Source: Pseudomonas sp. B21-056 (GTDB lineage: Bacteria > Pseudomonadota > Gammaproteobacteria > Pseudomonadales > Pseudomonadaceae). Taken from it: a stretch of 64,000 nt of DNA. The position numbers were made by a program, and so were the translations under genes. Under the pieces are notes generated by a model, which was not told the origin of the DNA, searched no databases, and saw only the letters and a list, made by a program, of their open reading frames with translations. The stretch is from contig NZ_CP087203.1 in NCBI RefSeq assembly GCF_026016325.1, positions 4,588,001-4,652,000 on the forward strand, in the 5' to 3' direction. This document shows positions 53,503-62,724 of this stretch, one piece after another. The stretch's first letter is position 1; every line of letters starts with the position of its first letter.

Positions 53503-53650
53503 TGTGGCGAGGGGATTTATCCCCGCTGGGCTGCGTAGCAGCCCCAAAGCAGTCGCCCTCATCTGTCTGACACACCAGGGTTGTCTGCTTTTAGGGCTGC
53601 TGCGCAGCCCAGCGGGGCGGTGCGACGTTTCGCTAAATCCCCTCGCAACA
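53503..53650. repeat. REP pair, GTGGCGAGGGGATTTATCCCC class
   Basis: Same layout as the copy at 43650, including the right-arm variant GGGGCGGTGCGACGTTTCGC; the inner inverted pair is GGGCTGC.../GCAGCCC. Located between the convergent fabB and amidohydrolase genes. Confidence 0.9.
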
Positions 53651-53689
53651 GAACCTCATTGCCACAGAGCTCCTATTGCAAATAACCTT

Positions 53690-54694
53690 TTATTCTCGGA
53701 TCACCCGAGGCAACACCGCCAGGAAATTATCCCGCGCCACCTTCCTCGCCACCTCTTCCGGCAGGGCATCCAGAAACGGATCGAAGCCTTTCAGCGCCTT
53801 GCCCAGCTTATCGAAACGTCCGACCACATCCGACCCCACCATGAAACGCTCCGGAAAGCGCTCCACCAGCTTGACCCATTCCGGCCGAGGCGTGCCCGCT
53901 TCGTCGAGCAAGTAGGGCCTGAGCAGGCTCCAGGACAGGTCTATGTACAGATTGGGGTAGGACTCGAGCATCCGGGTCAGGGTCGGCAACAGGAAATCCA
54001 ACCGGGTCTGATGCCGATGAATCTCCAGGCTGGTGCCGGCGTGGGCCCAGATGAAGCGGGTATGCGGATGCTTGCGCAACGCTTCTTCGATTTCCGGCAG
54101 GTAAAGCGGATTCTTCTCACGCTTGGAGGTGATGTTGGCATGCAGCATCACCGGCAGGTCGTGCTCGGCCGCCAGGTGATAGATCATCGTCATGGCTTCG
54201 TTGTTGGCGCGCGGCGTGTCGCCCGAGGTCAGCGCCGTAAGGTCATCATGGCGGGTGAAGACTTCACCGATGCCTTGCCACAACCCCGGGTACAGATCGA
54301 GCATGCGCTGGACATGGGCAGCAGAGTTCTTGTCATTGGGATTGAAACCCGACAGGAAAGGATGAAAGTGCCGACGTTGCTCGGTGGTCAGCTTGCTCAC
54401 CGCCGCCGCGACAATCACATCGGTGGCGCTGTACCAATAGGCGTCCGCATCGTCACCGGCGTAATAACGTGGACGCTTGGGCTCGTCTTCATGCCATTTC
54501 TTGGCGACCGGGATGCCTGAGATCATCACATGCTCGATGCGATTGTCGGTCATTGCCTGGAGCAGCGTGGGCATGCCGGCGGTTTCCTGGAAGAAATCGA
54601 CGTAATGCAGGTGCGCATCGCTGTAGGCATATTCGCGGGCCACGGCGGCGCTGCTCGAGGCGATCAGCAGCCAGGCGAAGATCAGGCGGGTCAA
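53690..54694 (-). CDS. Exported amidohydrolase-family protein
   Basis: A protein of about 334 residues with a signal peptide (LIFAWLLIASSSAAVA) and a metal-dependent hydrolase fold of the amidohydrolase-2 type: DAHLHYVDFF (metal His pair), MLHANITS, FIWAHAGTS and GSDVVGRFDK near the C-terminus. I used the TTG at 54694 because GGAGA lies seven bases upstream and it gives a compact signal peptide; ATG codons at 54715 and 54724 are alternatives. The substrate is unknown. It is divergent from the pirin gene. Confidence 0.82.
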   Translation of the reverse strand: MTRLIFAWLLIASSSAAVAREYAYSDAHLHYVDFFQETAGMPTLLQAMTDNRIEHVMISGIPVAKKWHEDEPKRPRYYAGDDADAYWYSATDVIVAAAVSKLTTEQRRHFHPFLSGFNPNDKNSAAHVQRMLDLYPGLWQGIGEVFTRHDDLTALTSGDTPRANNEAMTMIYHLAAEHDLPVMLHANITSKREKNPLYLPEIEEALRKHPHTRFIWAHAGTSLEIHRHQTRLDFLLPTLTRMLESYPNLYIDLSWSLLRPYLLDEAGTPRPEWVKLVERFPERFMVGSDVVGRFDKLGKALKGFDPFLDALPEEVARKVARDNFLAVLPRVIRE

Positions 54695-54821
54695 CGGGGC
54701 ATCTCCAAAGACCATGAGCAGCATAGACCCCACCCTTCCCGCCCGGGTTCAAGTCGTCGGTGCCGCCAACCCCAACGGCGGGTTATGCTCGCCGCATCCG
54801 TCGTTCAACCGGGAAGACACC

Positions 54822-55682
54822 ATGACCACGCCCCTGACCGTTCGCCCTCGCGCAGAAGATGTCGAAGGCCAGCCGATTCTTCGCCCGCTGCCGTCCGCCA
54901 AATGCCGCAGCGTCGGCCCTTTCGTGTTTTTCGACCACATGCTGCAGACCACCTATCCGGCCGGCAAAGGGATGAACATTCGCCAGCATCCCCACATCGG
55001 GCTCTCCACCCTCACCTACCTGTTCGAAGGCAAACTCCAGCACAAGGACAGCCTGGGCTCAGACCAGGTGGTCGAGGCTGGGGATGTCAGCTGGATGACC
55101 GCCGGCAGCGCCATTGCCCACGTCGAGCGCACGCCGACATCGCAACTGGGCAGTGCCTTCGTCATGCACGGATTGCAAGTCTGGCTGGCCTCGCCCCAGC
55201 CCCACGAACAAGGTCCGGGGCACTACAGTCATCATCCGGCACGCACCCTGCCGGTCAGCGACAATCTGGGCGTCAGTATTCGCATGATCGCGGGTTCAGG
55301 CTTTTGCCTGGAATCGCCGGTACCGGTACTGTCTCCTACGCTCTACGCCGAACTCAACCTGCAAACCGCGACGACGCTGCTGATTCCCACCGAGCATGAG
55401 GAACGGGCATTGTACGTATTGAGCGGCGAGGCGCTGCTGGAAGGTGAGCCGCTGGAACCCCATTCGCTGGTGATACTGCCTGTCGGGGAAGAGATGACCC
55501 TGTTTGCCGGCAGCGACTGCCATGCCGTGCTGTTCGGCGGCGCACCACTGGACGGGCCGCGGCGAATCAACTGGAATTTCGTCTCCAGCGATCCGGCCCG
55601 GATCGACGAAGCCCGCCGACGCTGGGCGGCCGGAGACTGGCCGAGCGTGCCGGGGGAAAGCGAGCGGATCGAGTTGCCCTGA
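54822..55682 (+). CDS. Pirin-family protein
   Basis: A 286-residue bicupin. The N-terminal cupin carries the metal ligands in RQHPHIGLSTLTYLFEG and MTAGSAIAHVERTP; the C-terminal cupin begins ALYVLSGEALLEGE. Some pirins have quercetin dioxygenase activity and others act as redox or metabolic regulators. GGGAAGA precedes the ATG; the frame is open 36 codons upstream without homology-like content. It stands alone. Confidence 0.92.
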   Translation: MTTPLTVRPRAEDVEGQPILRPLPSAKCRSVGPFVFFDHMLQTTYPAGKGMNIRQHPHIGLSTLTYLFEGKLQHKDSLGSDQVVEAGDVSWMTAGSAIAHVERTPTSQLGSAFVMHGLQVWLASPQPHEQGPGHYSHHPARTLPVSDNLGVSIRMIAGSGFCLESPVPVLSPTLYAELNLQTATTLLIPTEHEERALYVLSGEALLEGEPLEPHSLVILPVGEEMTLFAGSDCHAVLFGGAPLDGPRRINWNFVSSDPARIDEARRRWAAGDWPSVPGESERIELP

Positions 55683-55704
55683 ATTCAGTGGTGTCTGGCT
55701 GTCC

Positions 55705-55777
55705 GCCATCGCGAGCAGGCTCGCTCCCACATTGGACCGAGTTCCCCCCTGTGGGAGCGAGCCTGCTCGCGATGACG
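55705..55777. repeat. REP pair in reversed (tail-to-tail) arrangement
   Basis: Here the reverse-complement core (TCGCGAGCAGGCTCGCTCCC) comes first and the forward core second, only about 17 bases apart, unlike the other pairs. Located between the convergent pirin and dienelactone hydrolase genes. Confidence 0.88.
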
Positions 55778-55814
55778 GCAGGCCAGACAACAACAAAATC
55801 AGATCAAGTCCAAC

Positions 55815-56543
55815 TCAGCCCTTGAACACTTCATCCAACAAATTATGCATCGACCTGAACGCCCGCTTGGCCACCTTGGCGTTGTACATCATCTTGCCCG
55901 GCACATTGGCGTGCGGGTCGGTGAACGAATGCACCGCGCCACCGTAGCTCAGCAGTTGCCAATCGACCCCGGCGGCATTCATTTCGTCTTCGAACGCCGG
56001 CAGTTGTTCTTTCGGCACCAGCGGGTCTGAAGCACCGTGCATCACCAACACCGAGCCCTTGATGTTTTGCGCATCCGCCGGGTTGGGTGTATCCAGGGTG
56101 CCATGGAACGAGACGGCGGCCTTCAGCGGCGCGCCAGTACGGGCCAGCTCCAGGGCACAGCAGCCACCGAAGCAGAAGCCGAACGTGGCGAGCCTCGACG
56201 TATCGACCGGCGCCTCGCCCTGCCCCTGCAATTGCTCGAATGCCGCCTGCATGCGCTTGCGCAACAGGGCCCGGTCATTCTTGAGCGGCATCATCGCCGC
56301 CCCCGCTTCATCGGCGTTGGTCGGACGCACGGTCTGGCCATAGAGGTCGGCGATCAACACCACATAACCGTTGGCCGCCACCGACCTGGCGATGTCCTCG
56401 GCCCCCGCCCCGACGCCCATCCAGTTCGGCGCCATCAGCAAGCCCGGACGCGGCCCCTGCTGGCCAGCCTCGAAGGCCAGGCGACTTTCGTAGGTCTGGC
56501 CGTCGATCTGATAGACCAGTGAACGAACCGTAATCTGACTCAT
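55815..56543 (-). CDS. Dienelactone hydrolase family protein
   Basis: A 242-residue alpha/beta hydrolase. The nucleophile elbow is GFCFGG, with cysteine as in true dienelactone hydrolases. The aspartate lies in HGASDPLVP and the histidine in GGAVHSFTDPHAN. The start is the ATG at 56543, with GAGGAGA six bases upstream. Dienelactone hydrolases act in aromatic catabolism, but no such genes are near, so the substrate is open. Confidence 0.93.
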   Translation of the reverse strand: MSQITVRSLVYQIDGQTYESRLAFEAGQQGPRPGLLMAPNWMGVGAGAEDIARSVAANGYVVLIADLYGQTVRPTNADEAGAAMMPLKNDRALLRKRMQAAFEQLQGQGEAPVDTSRLATFGFCFGGCCALELARTGAPLKAAVSFHGTLDTPNPADAQNIKGSVLVMHGASDPLVPKEQLPAFEDEMNAAGVDWQLLSYGGAVHSFTDPHANVPGKMMYNAKVAKRAFRSMHNLLDEVFKG

Positions 56544-56574
56544 GACTGTCTCCTCTTTAATGGATACCAGAAAT

Positions 56575-56602
56575 GAAAAACCCCGCCGAAGCGGGGTTTT
56601 CC
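56575..56602 (-). terminator. Rho-independent terminator of htpG
   Basis: On the minus strand the stem AAAACCCCGC / GCGGGGTTTT with a four-base loop is followed by a T-rich run. It lies nine bases beyond the htpG stop. Confidence 0.9.
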
Positions 56603-56610
56603 TTACCTCA

Positions 56611-58515
56611 TCAAGCTGACAGTTCAACCAGCAGCTTGTTCAGGCGACGCACATAGGCCGCCGGGTCCTTCAGGCTGTCCCCGGCCGCCAGGGCCGCCTG
56701 GTCGAACAGGATGTGCGACAGGTCGCCGAAGCGCTCTTCGCTCTGCTCGTTGTCGAGTTTTTCCACCAGCGGGTGCGCCGGGTTGAATTCGAAGATCGGC
56801 TTGGAATCCGGAACTTTCTGGCCGCTGGCTTCGAGGATCTGGCGCATCTGCAGGCCGAGGTCCTGTTCGCCGATGGCCAGGATTGCCGGGGAATCGGTCA
56901 GGCGGTGCGAGACACGCACTTCGCTGACGGCATCGCCCAGGGCGGTCTTGATCCGCTCGACCAGGCCTTCCTTGCTCTTGGCGACTTCTTCAGCGGCTTT
57001 CTTGTCTTCTTCCGAATCCAGGTTGCCGAGGTCCAGGTCGCCACGGGCCACGTCGACGAAGCTCTTGCCGTCGAACTCGTTGAGGTAGCTCATCAGCCAC
57101 TCATCGATACGGTCGGTCAGCAGCAGCACTTCGATGCCTTTCTTGCGGAAGACTTCCAGGTGCGGGCTGTTCTTGACCTGTGCATAAGTTTCACCGGTCA
57201 GGTAGTAGATCTTGTCCTGACCTTCCTTGGCGCGGGCCAGGTAATCGGCCAGACCGACGATCTGCTCACCGTCGTCACCCTGGGTCGACGCAAAGCGCAG
57301 CAGGCCGGCGATCTTCTCTTTGTTGGCGAAGTCCTCGGCCGGACCTTCCTTCATCACCTGGCCGAAGTTCTTCCAGAAGCCCTTGTATTGCTCGGGCTCG
57401 TTCTTCGCCAGTTTTTCCAGCATGTCCAGGACACGCTTGGTCAGCGCCGACTTCATGGAGTCGATGATCGGATCTTTCTGCAGGATTTCCCGCGAAACGT
57501 TCAGCGACAAGTCGTTGGAATCCACCACACCCTTGATGAAACGCAGGTACAGCGGCAGGAACGATTCGGCCTGGTCCATCACGAACACCCGTTGCACGTA
57601 CAGCTTCAGGCCGCGTGGCGCTTCACGCTGGTACAGGTCGAACGGGGCGCGGGCCGGCACGTACAGCAGCGAGTTGTATTCCAGCTTGCCTTCGACCTTG
57701 TTATGGCTCCAGCTCAGCGGGTTCTCGTAATCATGGGCGATGTGCTTGTAGAACTCCTGGTATTCCTCGTCCTTCACCTCGGTGCGTGGGCGAGTCCACA
57801 GGGCGCTGGCGCGGTTGACGGTTTCCCATTCCACTTCAGGCTTTTCTTCGCCTTCGGCGGCGGTGACTTCCTTCGGCAGCTCGATCGGCAGCGCGATATG
57901 GTCGGAGTACTTCTTGATGATATTGCGCAGGCGCCAGCCATCGGCGAACTCGTCTTCGCCGGACTTGAGGTGCAGCACGATGCGGGTGCCGCGATCAGCC
58001 TTGTCGACGGTGGCGACTTCAAACTCGCCTTCGCCCTTGGACGACCAGTGCACGCCTTCGCTCGCAGCGAGGCCGGCACGGCGGCTGAACACCTCGACCT
58101 GATCGGCAACGATGAACGCGGAATAGAAGCCGACGCCGAACTGACCGATCAGGTGGGAATCCTTCTTCTGGTCGCCCGACAGATTCTTCATAAAATCGGC
58201 AGTGCCAGACTTGGCGATGGTGCCCAGGTGCGTGATCACCTCTTCGCGGCTCATGCCGATGCCGTTGTCTTCGAGGGTGACGGTCTTGGCGTCCTTGTCG
58301 AAGCTCACACGGATTTTCAGTTCGGCGCCGCCTTCCAGCAATTCTGGCTTGGACAGGGCTTCGAAACGTAATTTGTCGACAGCGTCAGAGGCGTTCGAAA
58401 TCAGCTCGCGAAGGAAAATTTCCTTATTCGAATACAGCGAGTGAATCATCAGGTGCAGCAGTTGCTTCACCTCGGTCTGGAAGCCCAGGGTTTCCTTTTG
58501 AGTTTCCACGCTCAT
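56611..58515 (-). CDS. htpG: Molecular chaperone HtpG (Hsp90)
   Basis: A 634-residue Hsp90 of full length. The N-terminal ATPase has [24 protein letters not shown] and [11 protein letters not shown]; the middle domain has [27 protein letters not shown]; a C-terminal dimerisation domain follows. The ATG at 58515 gives [13 protein letters not shown], with GGAG ten bases upstream. A TTG-started frame three codons longer is unlikely. A sigma-32-type promoter lies 60-90 bases upstream. Confidence 0.98.
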   Translation of the reverse strand: MSVETQKETLGFQTEVKQLLHLMIHSLYSNKEIFLRELISNASDAVDKLRFEALSKPELLEGGAELKIRVSFDKDAKTVTLEDNGIGMSREEVITHLGTIAKSGTADFMKNLSGDQKKDSHLIGQFGVGFYSAFIVADQVEVFSRRAGLAASEGVHWSSKGEGEFEVATVDKADRGTRIVLHLKSGEDEFADGWRLRNIIKKYSDHIALPIELPKEVTAAEGEEKPEVEWETVNRASALWTRPRTEVKDEEYQEFYKHIAHDYENPLSWSHNKVEGKLEYNSLLYVPARAPFDLYQREAPRGLKLYVQRVFVMDQAESFLPLYLRFIKGVVDSNDLSLNVSREILQKDPIIDSMKSALTKRVLDMLEKLAKNEPEQYKGFWKNFGQVMKEGPAEDFANKEKIAGLLRFASTQGDDGEQIVGLADYLARAKEGQDKIYYLTGETYAQVKNSPHLEVFRKKGIEVLLLTDRIDEWLMSYLNEFDGKSFVDVARGDLDLGNLDSEEDKKAAEEVAKSKEGLVERIKTALGDAVSEVRVSHRLTDSPAILAIGEQDLGLQMRQILEASGQKVPDSKPIFEFNPAHPLVEKLDNEQSEERFGDLSHILFDQAALAAGDSLKDPAAYVRRLNKLLVELSA

Positions 58516-58577
58516 GGTCATCAAACTCCAAGTGGATGGTGGTGTCCGCCTCGCTGAGATGGCGGCGGGATGTCCTC

Positions 58578-58608
58578 AAGGTGGGGGCAGCAATGGGGAT
58601 TTCAAGGG
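58578..58608 (-). promoter_or_regulatory. Sigma-32 (heat-shock) promoter of htpG
   Basis: On the minus strand CCCTTGAA (58608-58601) and CCCCACCTT (58586-58578) are separated by 14 bases, close to the heat-shock consensus CTTGAA / CCCCATNTA. The -35 element overlaps the stop codon of the upstream thioesterase gene. Confidence 0.75.
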
Positions 58609-59063
58609 TGATCCGGTTTTGCCGGTTCCTGGATCTTGAAATGCGCCCGCGCGGTGGCGATCGGCTCGGCCTGCGCGTCTTGCCAGGCGGTGATGGCAAC
58701 GTTGGCCACCCGTCGGCCCTGGCGCCAGACCTGGCACCGGGCATAGGTGTCGCGAAACTGCCCGGCGCGCAGGTAATCCAGGGAGAAATCGATGATCTTC
58801 GGCACGCCCGGCGCACGGGTGGCGATCAGCAGATGAACGGCTGCCGCCAGCTCCATGAAGCCGGCAATGACGCCGCCATGGATCGCCGGCAGTAAAGGGT
58901 TACCAATGTTGTCCTTGTTGGCCGGCAGGCGAAACAGCAGGTCATCGCCCTGCCCCGTGCATGCGATGCCGATGAGTTGTGCATAGGGAATAGAGGCCAG
59001 CAGCAGCGCATGATCGCCCTGCTCGCAGGCCTGGCGCAGTCGTTCCCGGGTAATGTCGGTCAT
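58602..59063 (-). CDS. Hotdog-fold thioesterase (PaaI-like)
   Basis: A 153-residue hotdog protein with the hallmark AIHGGVIAGFMELAAAVHLL and strands DFSLDYLRAGQFRDTYARCQVWRQGRRVANVAITAW. The ATG at 59063 overlaps the stop of a second thioesterase gene by four bases; a longer upstream frame is out of register with that gene. The last codons form part of the htpG promoter. The acyl-CoA substrate is unknown. Confidence 0.88.
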   Translation of the reverse strand: MTDITRERLRQACEQGDHALLLASIPYAQLIGIACTGQGDDLLFRLPANKDNIGNPLLPAIHGGVIAGFMELAAAVHLLIATRAPGVPKIIDFSLDYLRAGQFRDTYARCQVWRQGRRVANVAITAWQDAQAEPIATARAHFKIQEPAKPDHP

Positions 59064-59536
59064 GGCGTGTCCACGGCAGCCATCGGGCCACCTTTCGTGA
59101 TGCCCCTGGCGTGTCGGCCCAGGCGCATGAAAGTGCCCACCACATGGGCGATGGGTTGGGCGGGGTCGTCCTGATAGGCGAAACCACGGGTGAAAATCAC
59201 GTCCGGCGTCACCCGATAGCACTGAGCGAAACCATAGACAGCCTTGTTCGGCTCGGCGGCGTGCATGTAGTCGATGCGCAGGTCCAGGGTCGGACAGACC
59301 TCGAACTCCGGCAGCACGCAGAGGGTCGACATGCCGCAGGCCGTGTCCATCAGTGACGTCAACGCCCCGCCATGGAGGACGCCGGTAAGCGGGTTGCCCA
59401 CGATCCGGGGGCTGAAAGGCAGCACCAGGGTCAATCCCTCGTGGCTGGCACTGTGCAGCTCCAGGCCCAGCACCTGGCAGTGCCTCAGCGCGGACAAAAA
59501 GCGTGTCGCACGCTCAAAAACGGGGTCTTCGGCCAT
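59060..59536 (-). CDS. Hotdog-fold thioesterase (PaaI-like)
   Basis: A 158-residue hotdog protein with the hallmark NPLTGVLHGGALTSLMDTACGMST, where Asp is the likely catalytic acid, and LDLRIDYMHAAEPNKAVYGFAQCYR. The start is uncertain: the ATG at 59536 fits family length, but the frame runs to another ATG at 59596 and neither has a good ribosome site. It is coupled by a four-base overlap to a second, clearly different hotdog gene, so a heteromeric enzyme is conceivable. Confidence 0.85.
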   Translation of the reverse strand: MAEDPVFERATRFLSALRHCQVLGLELHSASHEGLTLVLPFSPRIVGNPLTGVLHGGALTSLMDTACGMSTLCVLPEFEVCPTLDLRIDYMHAAEPNKAVYGFAQCYRVTPDVIFTRGFAYQDDPAQPIAHVVGTFMRLGRHARGITKGGPMAAVDTP

Positions 59537-59693
59537 TTGATCAATGCTCTTGTCAGTAACGGGACCTGATAACAGGCGCGACTCATAAAGTTCCATTCCA
59601 TTGCAAAGTTATATATCTGACGCAAAAGAGGAACTTAACCCAAGGCGGATTGCTCAAACGGCCAGTAGTTATTTCCATAAGGAGAAACACCCC

Positions 59694-59945
59694 ATGCGTA
59701 AGACTTTAGCTATTGCCTTGATGTTGACCGCCACCCTCGGTCTCGCTGCCTGCGATAAAAAATCCGAGGACAAAGCTCAAGATGCCAACCAACATGCTGA
59801 GCAAGCTCAGCAGGACATGAACAAAGCACAGGATAAAGTGAACGACGCGGCGAAAGAAAACGCCGAAGCCGCCAAAGATCAGGCTGAAGCGAACAAAGCC
59901 GCTACGCAGGAACAAGCACCTGCCACAGCGCCTAAAACCAACTGA
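59694..59945 (+). CDS. Small Ala/Lys/Gln-rich lipoprotein
   Basis: An 83-residue lipoprotein. MRKTLAIALMLTATLGLAAC ends in a lipobox with the acylated cysteine at residue 20. The mature part is a charged, helical, alanine-rich repeat of heptad-like AEQAQQDMNKAQDKVNDAAKE type with a proline/threonine tail. AAGGAGAA precedes the ATG. It may be an envelope-spacing or stress lipoprotein; the function is unknown. It has its own terminator. Confidence 0.88.
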   Translation: MRKTLAIALMLTATLGLAACDKKSEDKAQDANQHAEQAQQDMNKAQDKVNDAAKENAEAAKDQAEANKAATQEQAPATAPKTN

Positions 59946-59960
59946 TACGGTTTTAGCGAC

Positions 59961-59993
59961 AAAAGAAAACCCGCCTGGTGCGGGTTTTCTTTT
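59961..59993. terminator. Bidirectional terminator between the lipoprotein and DUF599 genes
   Basis: The stem AAAAGAAAACCCGC / GCGGGTTTTCTTTT is almost perfectly symmetric, with A-run and T-run on either side. It serves both converging genes. Confidence 0.9.
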
Positions 59994-60018
59994 GCCTGTG
60001 ATTTGACCGGCCATGTTG

Positions 60019-60756
60019 TCATGCCGCGTCCTTGGCAACTTCCGGCGCCGGTACTTCCGTCGGGGTATAGACCATGACATCCAGCACATCGGAATGAAAC
60101 TCGCGCTGATAGAGCACAAACACCACGCCGGCACTCATCAACATGAATAACCAGGGGCTGACAAACCACGCCAACATGGTCATGCCGAAATAATAAGCGC
60201 GCAGGCCGAAGTTGAACTGGTTGGCGGCCATCGAAATAACCCGTGCGGCCCGCAGTGCAAAGGCCTTGCGCTCCTGCTCCGAGACGTGGCGCTCGCCGAT
60301 CATCGGTGCCGAGCCCACCAGGACCGCCGCGAAGTTGTATTGACGCATGCACCAGCTGAAGGTGAAGAACGCGTACACGAACACCAGTGCCAGGCACAGC
60401 AGTTTGACTTCGGCCAGGCCCTGGGAAGCCTGCTGCACCAGCGGCAGGTCCGCCAGCAACGACACCGCGCGGTCGGAGGCGCCGAGTACCGTCAGGATGC
60501 CGGCCAGGATGATCAACGTGCTGGAGGCAAAAAATGACGCGTTACGCTCCAGGTTACCGATCACGCTGGCGTCGGCGATACGGTTCTCGCGCAGCAGCAT
60601 GCGGCGCATCCAGTCTTCACGGTACAAGTGCATCACGCTGGCCAGGCAGGCCGTATCGCGGGCCTTCCAGGTGGCGTAGCGGGTGTAGCCGCCCCAGCAG
60701 ATGATGAACCAGGCGGCGGCCAGGAGATGGGTCAGGTTGGCTTGGATGAATGACAT
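60019..60756 (-). CDS. DUF599 family membrane protein
   Basis: A 245-residue inner-membrane protein with about four transmembrane segments. It has the DUF599 features RMLLRENRIADASVIGNLERNASFFASSTLIILAG and FFTFSWCMRQYNFAAVLVGSAP. The ATG at 60756 gives MSFIQANLTHLLAAAWFIICW; the longer frame runs through a REP pair and is not credible. The function is unknown. Confidence 0.92.
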   Translation of the reverse strand: MSFIQANLTHLLAAAWFIICWGGYTRYATWKARDTACLASVMHLYREDWMRRMLLRENRIADASVIGNLERNASFFASSTLIILAGILTVLGASDRAVSLLADLPLVQQASQGLAEVKLLCLALVFVYAFFTFSWCMRQYNFAAVLVGSAPMIGERHVSEQERKAFALRAARVISMAANQFNFGLRAYYFGMTMLAWFVSPWLFMLMSAGVVFVLYQREFHSDVLDVMVYTPTEVPAPEVAKDAA

Positions 60757-60800
60757 GTAATTCCTTGTGTAAAAAACATGGAGCAGCTTGCAGCGCCCCT

Positions 60801-60889
60801 TGTGGGAGCGAGCCTGCTCGCGATAGCGGTAGGTCAGCCAATAAGTGGATAGCTGATCCACCGCAATCGCGAGCAGGCTCGCTCCCACA
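60801..60889. repeat. REP pair (REPIN), GTGGGAGCGAGCCTGCTCGCGA class
   Basis: Inverted REP cores are separated by about 40 bases, just upstream of the DUF599 start, so it may lie in that gene's leader or promoter region. Confidence 0.9.
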
Positions 60890-60952
60890 GGGATCTTCAT
60901 TTATGCAGGACACTGCTTCGACGTTAGCCCAAGGAAAAAGACACGCCGCATA

Positions 60953-60987
60953 AAAAATGCCCCGTATCGATTGATACGGGGCATTTC
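60953..60987 (-). terminator. Rho-independent terminator of brnQ
   Basis: On the minus strand the stem AAATGCCCCGTATC / GATACGGGGCATTT is followed by a T-run. It lies 27 bases beyond the brnQ stop. Confidence 0.9.
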
Positions 60988-61014
60988 GGTGTAGCGGGAA
61001 CCGTGTGTAACGGC

Positions 61015-62328
61015 TTAAGCCAGCGCCTCGCTGCGTTTGCCCAGCAGGCGATCACACACCACGGCCACGACCAGGGTCATCACCGATGGCACCAGCCAGG
61101 CCAGTCCCTGCTCGCTCAGCGGCAGGTGGGCCAATTGCGCCGGCATCCAGTCTGCCAGGCCTGCGCCCTTGAGCGCGTCGACCAGGCCAAACAGGAACGA
61201 CACCAGCATCACCGGGCCGACGATGCGCCCCTGTTCGTGCCAGAAGTCCTTGCAGAAGCTCAAAGCCACCAGGGCGATGCAGGGCGGGTAGATCGCGGTC
61301 AGGACCGGGATCGAGAAGGCAATCAGCTTGGTCAGGCCCAAGTTGGACACCAGCAACGAAAACGCCGCCAGGATCACCACCAGCGTCTTGTAGGACAGTG
61401 GCAGGACACGGCTGAAGTACTCGGCACAGGCGCAGGTCAGGCCAACCGCGGTCACCAGGCAGGCCAGGGAGATCAGCACGGCGAGGAAACCGCTGCCCAG
61501 GCTGCCGAAGGTGTGTTGCACGTAGGCATGCAGCACGGCGGCGCCGTTGGCCGCGCCCAGTGCCACTTCGTGGCTGCCCGAGCCCAGGCGGAACAGGCTG
61601 ATATAGACCAGCGCCAGGCCGACCCCGGCAATCAACCCGGCGATGATTGCATAGCGGGTGATCAACGCCGGTGATTCGACGCCACGGGAACGGATCGCGT
61701 TGACGATGACGATACCGAACACCAGCGCCCCCAGGGTATCCATGGTCAGGTAGCCATTGATGAAGCCCTGGGAGAACGGCGCCGCGACGTACTCCGGCGT
61801 GGCCACGCCGATACCGCCGGCGGGCAAGGCAAACGCGGCGATCCCCAACACGGCCAAGGCAATGATCTTCAGCGGCGCAAGGAAGCGTCCAACCGTATCC
61901 AGCAGCCGGCCCGGGTAGAGCGAAATGAAGAACACCAGCAGGAAATACACGGCGCTGTAGAGGAACAACGCCAGCGGACTTTCGCCGGTCAGCGGCGCCA
62001 GGCCGACTTCGAACGAGACGGTGGCGGTACGCGGCGTGGCGAACAACGGGCCGACGGCCAGGTAGCAGACCGCCGCCAGCAGGCCGCCGGCGAGCTTGCC
62101 GATGGGGCTGCTCAAGGCATCCATCGCACCGCCGACCTTCGCCAGGGCGACCACGGTGACGACCGGCAAGCCGACCGCCGTGATCAGGAAGCCCAGCGCC
62201 GCCATCCAGACATGGGGCCCGGACTGCAAACCGACGATAGGCGGGAAGATGATGTTGCCGGCCCCGACGAACAGGGCAAATGTCATGAAACCAAGCGCCA
62301 GGATGTCCTGGCCTTTCAACACTTTCAT
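61015..62328 (-). CDS. brnQ: Branched-chain amino acid:cation symporter BrnQ
   Basis: A 437-residue transporter with about twelve transmembrane segments and the family start [32 protein letters not shown], then [14 protein letters not shown]. It imports leucine, isoleucine and valine with sodium or protons. The ATG at 62328 begins [10 protein letters not shown]; 16 more codons are open upstream but not family-like. No strong ribosome binding site is visible (the leader reads GGTTTCCTTA). Confidence 0.94.
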   Translation of the reverse strand: MKVLKGQDILALGFMTFALFVGAGNIIFPPIVGLQSGPHVWMAALGFLITAVGLPVVTVVALAKVGGAMDALSSPIGKLAGGLLAAVCYLAVGPLFATPRTATVSFEVGLAPLTGESPLALFLYSAVYFLLVFFISLYPGRLLDTVGRFLAPLKIIALAVLGIAAFALPAGGIGVATPEYVAAPFSQGFINGYLTMDTLGALVFGIVIVNAIRSRGVESPALITRYAIIAGLIAGVGLALVYISLFRLGSGSHEVALGAANGAAVLHAYVQHTFGSLGSGFLAVLISLACLVTAVGLTCACAEYFSRVLPLSYKTLVVILAAFSLLVSNLGLTKLIAFSIPVLTAIYPPCIALVALSFCKDFWHEQGRIVGPVMLVSFLFGLVDALKGAGLADWMPAQLAHLPLSEQGLAWLVPSVMTLVVAVVCDRLLGKRSEALA

Positions 62329-62566
62329 TAAGGAAACCACACTACTGAATCGGAATTTAGAGAGGGATTTCCCCATGGGTGAGGGAAATGCTGCCGATCC
62401 GTATGGGATCGACCCGTTTAGCGCGTCGCGTCCTTGTGGGCAGCGATCGCAAAAATGGTGGCTAGCCTAACGAATCCGGATCAGAAACGCACTGTTACGG
62501 GGCAAACTATCCGATACACGACGTTTCCGTGTCGCGTTTACGTATCTATTTTTCCAATGCTGCCCC

Positions 62567-62633
62567 TGTGGCGAGGGGATTTATCCCCTCGCCACAAAAG
62601 CATCCTTGCCACAGATAAATCCCCTGGCCACAA
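62567..62633. repeat. Compact GTGGCGAGGGGATTTATCCCC-class repeat
   Basis: Positions 62567-62596 form an almost perfect 30-base palindrome (TGTGGCGAGGGGAT...ATCCCCTCGCCACA) because two arms abut without the usual spacer. A degraded third arm (TAAATCCCCTGGCCACA) follows. It looks like a collapsed REP pair. Confidence 0.85.
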
Positions 62634-62668
62634 GAAGCCCTACAGCCATGAACACAACGGCCAGAAAC

Positions 62669-62697
62669 GACAAAGGCCACCCGAAGGTGGCCTTTGT
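62669..62697 (-). terminator. Rho-independent terminator of sucD
   Basis: On the minus strand the stem AAAGGCCACC / GGTGGCCTTT with a four-base loop is followed by GTCG. It lies about 28 bases beyond the sucD stop. The U-tract is short. Confidence 0.75.
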
Positions 62698-62724
62698 TGC
62701 TGGAACGAATCAGTCAGCCGAAGC

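Larger units (their letters stand above)
62329..62724. other. Intergenic region upstream of brnQ and downstream of sucD
   Basis: About 400 bases. It holds the brnQ leader and, from 62567, a REP element and the sucD terminator. No gene and no well-spaced promoter could be read between 62329 and 62566. Confidence 0.6.

Noticed and set aside
56713..58371. A 552-codon plus-strand open frame across htpG
   Set aside because: It is antisense to an unmistakable Hsp90 gene and has no ribosome site or motif of its own.
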